From positions 23,350 to 34,101 of the forward strand of contig DCZN01000060.1 of the NCBI GenBank assembly GCA_002331625.1: a DNA stretch of 10,752 nt, given 5' to 3'. The notes beneath the pieces are model-generated. The model did not search any database. It was not told the DNA's origin and saw nothing but the letters and a program-made list of their open reading frames with translations. The stretch's first letter is position 1, and every line of letters begins with the position of its first letter. Origin of the DNA: Nitrospira sp. UBA2083 (GTDB lineage: Bacteria > Nitrospirota > Nitrospiria > Nitrospirales > Nitrospiraceae). The position numbers and the translations under genes were made by a program. Below are positions 1 through 6,420 of the stretch, piece by piece.

Positions 1-16
1 CGTCCGTCCGTCCGTT
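1..16. repeat. Short tetranucleotide repeat (CGTC, about 3.5 units) inside the barrel gene
   Basis: The window opens with CGTCCGTCCGTCCGTT, three exact CGTC units and one near unit. It lies inside the barrel coding frame, where it encodes Asn-Gly-Arg-Thr-Asp. The array touches the window edge, so its full length is unknown. It may be ordinary coding sequence. Confidence 0.5.
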
Positions 17-397
17 GCCGATCGCTTGGCTGGCTCGCCAGGGGTGGTCATACGATTCGAATCGCGTCCGGTTTTCGAATCCGAGATCCAGCCAGTCCGG
101 TAGGCGGAGCAGGGACCGTTCATAGTGAATCCAATCCAGTTCTCGCCGTCGATTCAGGACTGCGTCAGCGGGTTCGATCCAATTCTTTCCGGTGCGATCC
201 GTGGTTTTGAAATAATCTTCGTCGGTGATCAAGTGCTTGTCATGCATGAGCTTGAGCACCGGATCTTCCGTCTCCTTGAATTCCCATTTCCCGTCTTTCT
301 GAACCAATTCGCCATATTCGACGGCGTCCACCGAGCTGGCTCCTGTCAGAACCAGAACGACGCTGAGGAGGCCATAGTAACAAGCGTTGCTCGACAT
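1..397 (-). CDS. N-terminal part of an alginate-export-like outer-membrane barrel protein (runs off left edge)
   Basis: The frame is open from an ATG at 397 to the window edge, giving 132 residues with no stop. An upstream AAGGAA sits about 6 nt before the ATG and supports this start. Residues 1-25 form a signal peptide (hydrophobic LLSVVLVLTGA, then a likely cleavage near VDA/VEY). The mature N-terminus is charged and rich in D, E and K, then residues 98-120 read RLPDWLDLGFENRTRFESYD followed by HPW. That is how the first strand of the alginate-export (AlgE-like, PF13372) barrel family usually begins. Such proteins sit in the outer membrane and are often annotated as alginate export in Nitrospira without proof of alginate. 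The stop of the upstream regulator gene lies 76 nt away on the same strand, so the two could be co-transcribed. The family call rests on this N-terminal pattern only, because most of the barrel lies outside the window. Confidence 0.6.
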   Translation of the reverse strand, partial: MSSNACYYGLLSVVLVLTGASSVDAVEYGELVQKDGKWEFKETEDPVLKLMHDKHLITDEDYFKTTDRTGKNWIEPADAVLNRRRELDWIHYERSLLRLPDWLDLGFENRTRFESYDHPWRASQAIGNGRTD

Positions 398-473
398 CAA
401 TGTTCCTTTCACGATTCTCCTCACGATTCAAGATGATTGCTATATCGGTTCACACCTGTGAGGGGTGTTGCCG

Positions 474-1652
474 TCAGGCTCGCCATGCTTGGACCTTTCC
501 AGTTTCGGTCGTATCGTATCCGCCAAGTGCGGCAATCTCGTTACGGAATGGGCGGCTGACCAGCGTCTCGAACAGGTGCGTCAACGTTGGATGGGACTTG
601 AGGTACGACTTCGGCACCACCAGATCATACCGGGCTACCTGGAGCGGGATGAAGTCCAGATCGAACTGTTGTGCGGCAGACCGAATGCCGATTCCCACCT
701 CAGCCTGACGTTGGGCAATAGCGCGTGCGACGTCGACATGTGTGGATGCGATACGGTCATAGCCTTGAACGTGTGTCGGCTCTAGCCCGGATGTTCGCAA
801 TCGTTGATCGAGCAACAGCCTTGCTCCAGAACCTTCTTCGCGATTTACGAGCGTCACCATTGGTTGAACAAGATCCGCGGCCGTGCGAATGGACAAGGGA
901 TTCCCGGCGCGGACGAGAAATCCTTCTTCCCAGGTGGCAAAGGTCACCACCTCGTAGCTCGATCCTTTCAGCGCTCGCTTGAGAAACGGCAGATTCGATT
1001 CGCCCGACACCGGATCGAAGAGATGCATGCCGGCCACATGTACCTCGCCACGCTGCAAAGCGTGGAGGGCTGCCATGCTGCCCATTGCCCACCCGATGAC
1101 GGTCGTTCGGTCCTTGTGGCGTCGCAGATGTTCTCCCACTAAAAAAATCGCAGGGTCACAACCAGCCACGGAAATCTCTTGTTCGATCGCATCTCGATCG
1201 CGGGAGAGTTTCACGTGGACTGTGCTGCCGGAGAGCTTCCTGGTTGTCTCGGTGAGATAGCCGTCAGCCGGGACGGCAAAAGACAGTTGCTCGCCCAAAT
1301 CGGTGACGGGCCGCACAATGGTTCGCTTTCCAACAGAAGAGACTTTGACGCGAATTGGTTGAGTCCCTGCCTCAGCGTGAGGGAGATGGCTAATCAGGGT
1401 GCCTTCGATAAGGTCCTCTGTCGGAATAAGGCTGAAGAGGTCTTCGACGTGACAGGCCAGTACCGCCGCTAGCCGAAGGGCCACAGCCGTCGTCGGCAAG
1501 TAGAGATTTAATTCAATCGAAGAAACAGCTTGCCGGGTGATCCCTGCTCGGGTTGCAAGTTCGCTTTGAGAAAAGCCCTGTTCTAAACGGCAGGACTTAA
1601 GGCGATTGGAGAATTGCATAGTGGATTCAGGGGGATACATCTGAGTTTCCAT
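474..1652 (-). CDS. One-component transcriptional regulator: XRE helix-turn-helix fused to a PBP-like sensor domain
   Basis: This 392-residue protein has two parts. Residues about 14-72 are an XRE/Cro-type helix-turn-helix (RLEQGFSQSELATRAGITRQ, then AVSSIE). Residues about 156-372 resemble the PBP-like domain PF12727, which is related to molybdate-type binding proteins and is found fused to HTH domains. Landmarks are VAGMHLFDPVSGE (206-218), NREEGSGARLLLD (270-282) and YDLVVP (342-347). There is no signal peptide or membrane segment, so it should act in the cytoplasm as a ligand-sensing DNA-binding protein. It is divergent from the yezD-porin-ABC train, the usual place for a local regulator. 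The start is uncertain: ATG at 1652, 1640 or 1619 are all in frame and none has a strong ribosome site. A predicted promoter starts transcription only a few bases before 1652. The ligand cannot be read from sequence; a sulfur metabolite or oxyanion is an inference from context. Confidence 0.85.
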   Translation of the reverse strand: METQMYPPESTMQFSNRLKSCRLEQGFSQSELATRAGITRQAVSSIELNLYLPTTAVALRLAAVLACHVEDLFSLIPTEDLIEGTLISHLPHAEAGTQPIRVKVSSVGKRTIVRPVTDLGEQLSFAVPADGYLTETTRKLSGSTVHVKLSRDRDAIEQEISVAGCDPAIFLVGEHLRRHKDRTTVIGWAMGSMAALHALQRGEVHVAGMHLFDPVSGESNLPFLKRALKGSSYEVVTFATWEEGFLVRAGNPLSIRTAADLVQPMVTLVNREEGSGARLLLDQRLRTSGLEPTHVQGYDRIASTHVDVARAIAQRQAEVGIGIRSAAQQFDLDFIPLQVARYDLVVPKSYLKSHPTLTHLFETLVSRPFRNEIAALGGYDTTETGKVQAWRA

Positions 1653-1660
1653 GGTTCATG

Positions 1661-1690
1661 CGTATAGCAAGTAAATATGTCATATGTCAA
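1661..1690 (-). promoter_or_regulatory. Predicted sigma-70-type promoter of the XRE-PBP regulator gene
   Basis: Read on the minus strand, a perfect TTGACA (1690-1685) is followed after 18 nt by TATACG (1666-1661), or after 17 nt by CTATAC. Transcription would start near 1654, only about two bases before the first ATG at 1652. The mRNA would then be leaderless or very short-leadered, unless translation starts at 1640 or 1619. The -35 box lies within a tandem 7-bp repeat. Confidence 0.5.
1675..1688. repeat. Tandem 7-bp direct repeat (ATATGTC twice) over the regulator's -35 box
   Basis: ATATGTC occurs twice back to back at 1675-1681 and 1682-1688. The second copy shares bases with the minus-strand TTGACA box. 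A repeat on a -35 element is a plausible autoregulatory binding site, but chance in AT-rich DNA is possible. Confidence 0.4.
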
Positions 1691-1730
1691 TAATAATGGA
1701 CTATTTCTTGTTTGCTTGGCCAGTAAAAAG

Positions 1731-1747
1731 CATTGAATGAATCAATG
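1731..1747. promoter_or_regulatory. Inverted repeat CATTGA-N5-TCAATG, candidate operator between the divergent genes
   Basis: The arms CATTGA (1731-1736) and TCAATG (1742-1747) are perfect 6-bp complements around ATGAA. The dyad lies between the two divergent promoters, about 45 bp upstream of the plus-strand -35 box. That position suits an activator or a shared operator for the XRE-PBP regulator. There is no direct evidence of binding. Confidence 0.4.
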
Positions 1748-1792
1748 TATAAATTTCTAATAATAGTATATATCGTCACACAGTTTATATTG

Positions 1793-1822
1793 TTGACAAA
1801 GAAGCATGACTTTTAGTATAAG
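1793..1822 (+). promoter_or_regulatory. Predicted sigma-70-type promoter of the yezD-porin-ABC train
   Basis: A perfect -35 box TTGACA (1793-1798) and a near-perfect -10 box TATAAG (1817-1822) are 18 nt apart, in AT-rich DNA. Transcription should start near 1829, giving a leader of about 60 nt before the yezD start. No comparably good promoter was seen between the following genes, so this is the likely main promoter for the whole rightward train. Confidence 0.6.
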
Positions 1823-1828
1823 ATGCTT
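1802..1828. promoter_or_regulatory. Inverted repeat AAGCAT-N15-ATGCTT bracketing the -10 box, candidate repressor site
   Basis: The arms AAGCAT (1802-1807) and ATGCTT (1823-1828) are perfect complements. The left arm lies between the -35 and -10 boxes and the right arm begins directly after the -10 box. A protein bound here would block RNA polymerase, so this is a good candidate for repression by the divergent regulator. This is inference from geometry alone. Confidence 0.4.
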
Positions 1829-1887
1829 ATATTAATCATGATCGGAAAAGTAATGATTGGCATGTTAATCAATGGGCGAGAGAGTTG

Positions 1888-2064
1888 ATGGGTATGTCCC
1901 GACAGGAGCAAGAAACGGGAAAGCCGTATTTGGAGCAAGACGTCGAAGAGACTATTCGTCTTGCCATCAAAGGAATTCGGTTCGGGTCCGTGGAGATCAT
2001 CGTCCACGATTCGAGAGTGGTACAAATCGAACGGAAAGAGAAGCTGCGAATCGATCGTCCGTAA
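1888..2064 (+). CDS. yezD: YezD family small protein (DUF2292)
   Basis: This short gene gives 58 residues from ATG 1888, or 56 from ATG 1894. The purine-rich GAGAGAG at 1878-1884 is 9 nt before 1894 and only 3 nt before 1888, so 1894 may be the real start. The body reads VEETIRLAIKGIRFGSVEII, then VHDSRVVQIERKEKLRI, the pattern of the YezD/DUF2292 family (PF10055): a helix, a G-I-R-[FY]-G-S-V turn, two strands, then V-Q-I-[ED]-R. The family is small and soluble, its molecular role is unknown, and members are often found beside sulfate or sulfonate uptake and sulfur-assimilation genes. Here it is the first gene after the promoter of a porin plus ABC-transporter train, which fits that association. 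A regulatory or accessory role in sulfur uptake is inference. Confidence 0.8.
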   Translation: MGMSRQEQETGKPYLEQDVEETIRLAIKGIRFGSVEIIVHDSRVVQIERKEKLRIDRP

Positions 2065-2072
2065 CAACCTAA

Positions 2073-2226
2073 TTCAAAAATGATGATTCAGCACTGTTCA
2101 TAGAAAGAGAGGCATACGGCAGCTCGGCCACCTACATCATGGGAGCCGATGCCGAGTTCGTGCTCACATCAATCGGCGGATTGACCGGACAACCGGAGAT
2201 TCCCCTCACGAGAAGGAGACTCGTCG
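2073..2226 (+). other. Leader between yezD and the porin gene: start-less coding-like frame and imperfect hairpin
   Basis: No complete gene is assigned here. A frame open from 2073 to about 2310 reads like protein in its middle part (REAYGSSATYIMGADAEFVL, from about 2106), with mostly G or C in third positions. Its only ATG (2139) has no ribosome site, and it runs out of frame into the porin gene. The same stretch folds as an imperfect hairpin: GGCAT (2111-2115) with ATGCC (2149-2153), CGG (2117-2119) with CCG (2146-2148), CTC (2123-2125) with GAG (2143-2145), and small bulges. It could be a gene remnant, a structured leader, or neither. I recognise no known riboswitch. Confidence 0.3.
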
Positions 2227-3795
2227 ATGAGGAGGTCGTGGTTGTTCTGGGGAGTGGTGGCACTGGTCAGTTTGAATTTTGGATTCGAAGTTCGGGCACA
2301 GAATGAAGGGGCAGCAGAGAAATCACTCGAACAACGGTTTGAGGAGCTTGATCAAGAAGTGCGTATGCTCAAGCGGAAACGGGAACTGGACATAGAAGCG
2401 GCAGAGGCCGCAAAAAAAACCGTGCCGATTGCGAAGATCGGCAGCTCAGGTTTTTCAGTTGAGTCTGCTGATGGCACCAACAGTATCAAGTTCCACGGTA
2501 TTGTCCAAGTTGATCACCGATTGTTTTTTGAAGGGGCGAACGATATTCGCAATCGTACGGATCAGCGTGCTGGGAATCTGGACGATGAAGGCTTCCATGA
2601 CGCGAATAATTCATGGAATCTGCGCCGCGCTCGTCCGACGATCGAAGGGACGTTGCTTGGGAAATATGATTTTCGTTTTATGACCGATTTCGCAGGTGGA
2701 ACGGTTTCCGTTTTCGATGCCTATGTGGATGCTCGACTCCATCCCAGCTTCAAAATTCGCGCAGGCAAATTCAAAAGCTTTGTTTCGTTGGAGCGGTTGC
2801 AGAGCGCGAGTGACATCAAGCTGATGGAACGGAGTTATGTCGCAAACGCCATCCTGCCGAATCGGGATTTGGGTATTGCCGTACACGGCGAGCTCTTTGA
2901 CAACACATTAAATTATGCCGTCGGTCTGATGAACGGGGTGACCGATGGTGGGAACATCAGCACGGGTCCTCAATTCAGCGGGCGCAAGGAATTTACCGGA
3001 AGGCTATTCGCCACACCGTTCCGAAATCGTGAGTCTGCATTGCGGGGATTCGGCGTGGGGGTTGCGGTTACCTACACGAGCGTGCGTGGTGAACGGAACC
3101 TCAACTTTACTGATACGACCCCCGCCGATGCGACAAGGAATGGTCTGCCCAACTATCTCACCGATGGGCAAAATGTCTTTTTCCGGTACAGCGGGGCCAC
3201 CGTGGCCGACGGAGACCGGATCCGTGTGTCTCCGCAAGGATACTACTACATTGGACCATTTGGCCTGCTGAGCGAGTACGCGCTTGTCAGGCAAGATGTC
3301 AGCCTCTCCACCGGTGGTCCTCCTCCGGGAGGTGGATCAGGCTCCAATACGGTGGTCACACCCAATACTGGGAAAACGCTCCATCATCAAGCCTGGCATG
3401 TGACGGTGTCTTATATCCTCACCGGAGAAGACGCCTCATTCCAAGGCGTTAAACCTCGGCACAATTTTGATTTTACCAACGGGTGGGGGGCTTGGGAGTT
3501 TGTGGGGCGATATAGCGAAATGCATCTCGACGACGACACGTTCAAAGACCCGACAGGTGCATCGTTTGTTGGGGGGTATGCCAATTTGTCGGAAAGCCCA
3601 AAATCCGCACGTTCCTGGACGTTCGGTTTGAACTGGTACCTGAATCAAAATGTACGAGCTGCCGTCAATTATTCAGAAACGAAATTTGACAGTGGCGCAG
3701 CGAGCGGGATCACTCCCATCAATTCAGCCGGGACCAATGTGCTCGACCGCCCAGACGAACGGGTTTTTCTGAGCCGGATACAGCTGGCATTTTGA
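2227..3795 (+). CDS. Outer-membrane porin of the phosphate-selective OprO/OprP type
   Basis: This 522-residue protein starts at ATG 2227 with AAGGAG eight nt upstream. Residues 1-24 are a signal peptide (cleavage near VRA/QNE). Residues about 30-64 are rich in E, K and R with heptad-like leucines (SLEQRFEELDQEVRMLKRKR), a periplasmic coiled coil of the kind that trimerises such porins. From about residue 70 the chain is a beta-barrel with alternating hydrophobic strands (for example IKFHGIVQVDHRLFF and YDFRFMTDFAGGTVSVFDAY) and ends in QLAF, the terminal Phe used by the BAM machinery. This matches the OprO/OprP family (PF07396). Family members form trimeric anion-selective pores; the name does not prove phosphate. 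Placed before an SsuABC-type importer, it probably admits a small anion such as a sulfonate. A Gly/Pro-rich stretch at 363-374 is likely a surface loop. Confidence 0.85.
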   Translation: MRRSWLFWGVVALVSLNFGFEVRAQNEGAAEKSLEQRFEELDQEVRMLKRKRELDIEAAEAAKKTVPIAKIGSSGFSVESADGTNSIKFHGIVQVDHRLFFEGANDIRNRTDQRAGNLDDEGFHDANNSWNLRRARPTIEGTLLGKYDFRFMTDFAGGTVSVFDAYVDARLHPSFKIRAGKFKSFVSLERLQSASDIKLMERSYVANAILPNRDLGIAVHGELFDNTLNYAVGLMNGVTDGGNISTGPQFSGRKEFTGRLFATPFRNRESALRGFGVGVAVTYTSVRGERNLNFTDTTPADATRNGLPNYLTDGQNVFFRYSGATVADGDRIRVSPQGYYYIGPFGLLSEYALVRQDVSLSTGGPPPGGGSGSNTVVTPNTGKTLHHQAWHVTVSYILTGEDASFQGVKPRHNFDFTNGWGAWEFVGRYSEMHLDDDTFKDPTGASFVGGYANLSESPKSARSWTFGLNWYLNQNVRAAVNYSETKFDSGAASGITPINSAGTNVLDRPDERVFLSRIQLAF

Positions 3796-3879
3796 GGGAG
3801 GCCGTCGTCTGCGAGTCAGAAACCAACATGAAGAAGTCCCAATTGTCTAACTGAAGCACTTCCGATAGTGAGGAGGATC

Positions 3880-4848
3880 ATGAAACGATCGTATCTCGTT
3901 CTTGTTGGAATGGTCGCAATTTTAACGACTGGGCAGCTTGCTGTTGCCGGTGAAACCATCCGCGTTGGCCATTTCCCAAACGTGACCCATGTGCAAGGCC
4001 TGGTCGCGCATCATCTCTCGCGGACAGGACATGGGTGGTTCGAGGAGCGCCTGGGGAAAGACGTGAAAGTCGATTGGTATGTCTACAATGCCGGTCCAAG
4101 TGCGGTTGAAGCGATCTTGGCCGGTTCGATCGACCTGACCTATGTGGGACCGAATCCAGCCTTGAATGCCTATGCGAAGTCGAACGGAGAGGAGATTCGG
4201 ATCCTTGCCGGTGCTGCGGCAGGAGGTGCGGCGCTGGTGGTGCAACCGGATTCGGGGCTGAAGCTGCCGGCGGATTTCCGTGGGAAAACCATCGCGACTC
4301 CGCAACTCGGCAATACGCAAGATATTGCCTGCCGTGCCTGGTTGGCCAACGGTGGATTGAAGATCACGCAGACGGGCGGCGAGGCCTTCATTGTCCCGAC
4401 GCCAAATCCGGATCAAATTTCGCTGTTTCAACAACGCAAGCTCGACGCGGTCTGGACGGTCGAGCCTTGGGTGTCCCGCTTGGAACGTGAAGCCGGGGGC
4501 AAGGTATTGCTGGAACAGTCAAAGGATAGCGTCACGGTTTTAGTGTCAGGGGTGAAGTTCGTGAAGGCCAAGTCGGAATTGGCAAGAAAGTTTGTGCAAG
4601 CTCACCGTGAGCTCACGGAGTGGATTGTTGCGCATCCCGAAGAGGCGAAAAAGATGATTCTGGAGGAGCTGGCCATTGAGACTCAAGCCAAAGTCTCGGC
4701 TGACTTGATTGCCCAGGCTTGGAAACGTATCATGCTGCGCCCGGATGTATCGATCGAGGAATTTCAGCAATTCGTGAATAACGCACAGCGTGCGGGGTTT
4801 ATGCGTACCACTCCAGACTTATCCAGACTGATCGAACAGCTTCCGTGA
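3880..4848 (+). CDS. Periplasmic substrate-binding protein of a sulfonate/nitrate/taurine-type ABC transporter
   Basis: I place the start at ATG 3880 (322 residues); GTG 3868 is also in frame, but its next codons AGG AGG are better read as the ribosome site of ATG 3880. Residues 1-23 are a signal peptide ending AVA/GET. The mature protein has the SsuA/TauA/NMT1-like fold (PF13379 or PF09084 group). It begins IRVGHFPN, then NAGPSAVEAILAGSIDLTYV plus GPNP (70-93), a region that contacts ligand in the family. DFRGKTIATPQLGNTQD (132-148) and LDAVWTVEPWVSRLERE (188-204) follow. It would capture substrate in the periplasm and deliver it to the permease encoded downstream. The ATPase gene follows one base after its stop. 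Aliphatic sulfonate is the likeliest ligand class given YezD nearby; nitrate, cyanate, taurine or thiamine-precursor-like ligands are not excluded. Confidence 0.85.
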   Translation: MKRSYLVLVGMVAILTTGQLAVAGETIRVGHFPNVTHVQGLVAHHLSRTGHGWFEERLGKDVKVDWYVYNAGPSAVEAILAGSIDLTYVGPNPALNAYAKSNGEEIRILAGAAAGGAALVVQPDSGLKLPADFRGKTIATPQLGNTQDIACRAWLANGGLKITQTGGEAFIVPTPNPDQISLFQQRKLDAVWTVEPWVSRLEREAGGKVLLEQSKDSVTVLVSGVKFVKAKSELARKFVQAHRELTEWIVAHPEEAKKMILEELAIETQAKVSADLIAQAWKRIMLRPDVSIEEFQQFVNNAQRAGFMRTTPDLSRLIEQLP

Positions 4849-4849
4849 C

Positions 4850-5653
4850 ATGCAGAACGTGACTCCTGCTATAGATGCTGTTCCCACGAAACTTGTGCTG
4901 GAACATGTCTCGAAGTGGTTTCGGACCAGTTCGCTCCATGTTCAGGCGCTTGACGATGTGACGCTTCACATTGCAGAAGGGGAATTCGTGTGTCTCGTCG
5001 GTCCGAGCGGGTGCGGAAAGTCCACCTTGTTGAACCTGATCGCGGGGCTCGACCGACCCGATGGCGGAACCGTGCAAGCTGATGGCCAGCCTATCAACGG
5101 GCCGGGGCCGCACCGATTGATGATGTTTCAAGAGGCTGCGCTGTTTCCCTGGCTTACGGTGTTGGGAAATGTCTTGTTTGGTCTGAAACTCGTTAAAGGG
5201 CTGAGTGCGCCGGAGCGTCGTGAGAAGGCTGAATACTTTTTGGAACTCGTAGGGCTGAAGCGGTTCATGCACTCCAACGTTCATGAATTGTCAGGTGGCA
5301 TGAGGCAGCGAGTGGCGCTGGCTCGGTCGTTGGCACCGAACCCCAGCGTGCTCCTGATGGATGAGCCGTTTGGGGCATTGGATGCACTCACCCGTGAACA
5401 GCTCTATGGTGATATCCAGCGCATCTGGAGTCAGCATCGAAAAACGATCGTGTTTGTGACGCACAACGTACGAGAAGCCGTCTGTCTTGGGGATCGTGTC
5501 ATCCTGTTTTCGCCGAACCCTGGACGAATCAGAGAAGAGTTCTCCATTCCACTCCCTCGTTCCCGAGATATCAACAGCGTAGACCTCGCCCGGTATTCCA
5601 CCGAAATCACCCGTGTCCTGAAGGGCTATGTTCAAAACGAGGTTGCGGGATGA
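4850..5653 (+). CDS. ABC transporter ATP-binding protein (SsuB/TauB class)
   Basis: This 267-residue protein has every ABC ATPase motif intact. These are Walker A GPSGCGKST (51-59), the Q-loop MMFQE (91-95), the signature LSGGMRQR (147-154), Walker B VLLMDEP (167-173) with catalytic Glu172, the D-loop GALD (175-178) and the switch His205 in VTHNV. The text around the Q-loop (FQEAALFPWLTVLGNV) and the Walker B region (DEPFGALDALTRE) is characteristic of the nitrate/sulfonate/taurine group. It would hydrolyse ATP on the cytoplasmic face to drive the permease. The start is one base after the binding-protein stop and the end overlaps the permease start by four bases (ATGA), so translation is probably coupled. 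No independent ribosome site is evident. Confidence 0.92.
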   Translation: MQNVTPAIDAVPTKLVLEHVSKWFRTSSLHVQALDDVTLHIAEGEFVCLVGPSGCGKSTLLNLIAGLDRPDGGTVQADGQPINGPGPHRLMMFQEAALFPWLTVLGNVLFGLKLVKGLSAPERREKAEYFLELVGLKRFMHSNVHELSGGMRQRVALARSLAPNPSVLLMDEPFGALDALTREQLYGDIQRIWSQHRKTIVFVTHNVREAVCLGDRVILFSPNPGRIREEFSIPLPRSRDINSVDLARYSTEITRVLKGYVQNEVAG

Positions 5654-6420
5654 TCGCACGTTGGGCCGTCGCTTCCCTATTTTTTGCCTGTCTGATCGGT
5701 CTGTGGCAGCTCGCCGTCAATGCCCAGATCTGGTCACCGTTGCTCTTGCCGTCACCGGCGAACGTGCTCGTCTATCTCTGGTCATCCGTTGAAGACGGCA
5801 CGCTCTGGGAAGCCACTCTCGTGACGGTGCGGCGCCTTCTCATCGGATATGGGCTGGGCATTCTTGTCGGTCTTCCGTTGGGTCTTCTGACGGCGTCCTT
5901 CAGGTGGTCTCAAGATACGATCGGTGTGCTGGCTTTGGGCCTTCAAACGCTTCCGAGCGTGTGCTGGGTGCCCTTGGCGTTGCTCTGGTTCGGGCAAACC
6001 GAATCTGCCATGTTGTTTGTAGTGGTGATGGGAACGTTGTGGTCTCTGATCATCGCGACAGATACCGGCGTGCGGACGATTCCCCCGATTTACAGCCGCG
6101 CAGCCCGCAGTATGGGATCGTCAGGCTTCCACACGTGGACCCATGTGATTCTGCCTGCCGCTCTTCCCTTTTTGTTGAGCGGTATGAAGCAGGGCTGGGC
6201 CTTTGCCTGGCGATCATTGATGGCGGCGGAAATCTACGTGACGATTCTGACGGGATTCGGTCTTGGACATCTGTTGCATTATGGACGAGAGCTGAGTGCG
6301 ATGGATCAGGTGATCGGCGTCATGCTGGTCATTGTCATGATCGGATTGGCCGTGGACAAAACCCTCTTCGCACCGGTGGAACGATTTCTCCATCGCCGAT
6401 GGGGGACTGCGCGTGGGTAG
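5650..6420 (+). CDS. ABC transporter inner-membrane permease (SsuC/TauC class)
   Basis: This 256-residue membrane protein has about six hydrophobic segments, starting near 6-24, 62-82, 91-113, 117-137, 173-195 and 222-236. The cytoplasmic EAA loop is at about 150-180 (SRAARSMGSSGFHTWTHVIL, then PAALPFLLSGMKQ), the site that docks on the ATPase. This is the BPD_transp_1 (PF00528) family in its SsuC/TauC/NrtB form, including the LPSPANVLVYLW stretch after the first membrane segment. Its ATG overlaps the ATPase stop by four bases, and its TAG is followed at once by the ATG of the next gene. Together with the two upstream genes it forms a complete importer, presumably with two copies of the permease and two of the ATPase. 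Confidence 0.92.
   Translation: MIARWAVASLFFACLIGLWQLAVNAQIWSPLLLPSPANVLVYLWSSVEDGTLWEATLVTVRRLLIGYGLGILVGLPLGLLTASFRWSQDTIGVLALGLQTLPSVCWVPLALLWFGQTESAMLFVVVMGTLWSLIIATDTGVRTIPPIYSRAARSMGSSGFHTWTHVILPAALPFLLSGMKQGWAFAWRSLMAAEIYVTILTGFGLGHLLHYGRELSAMDQVIGVMLVIVMIGLAVDKTLFAPVERFLHRRWGTARG

Noticed and set aside
451..470. Small dyad ACACC-N7-GGTGT between the barrel gene and the regulator stop as a terminator.
   Set aside because: The stem is only five base pairs and no T-run follows on either strand.
757..1472. Several open frames on both strands overlapping the XRE-PBP regulator gene.
   Set aside because: They are shadows of the regulator frame, with no ribosome sites or recognisable domains.
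2065..2226. Known SAM or other sulfur-responsive riboswitch upstream of the porin gene.
   Set aside because: The conserved core of the SAM-I type was not found and the hairpin matches no riboswitch I know.
2139..2310. Small ORF from ATG 2139 as a real gene overlapping the porin start.
   Set aside because: No ribosome site, out-of-frame overlap with the porin signal peptide region, and no recognisable product; kept only as a coding-like stretch.
2227..3795. Naming the porin OprP and calling it phosphate-specific.
   Set aside because: The family name covers several anions and no Pho-type gene or Pho box is in the window.
3868..3879. GTG 3868 as the start of the substrate-binding protein.
   Set aside because: The first codons (AGG AGG) are better read as the ribosome site of ATG 3880, which also gives a normal signal peptide.
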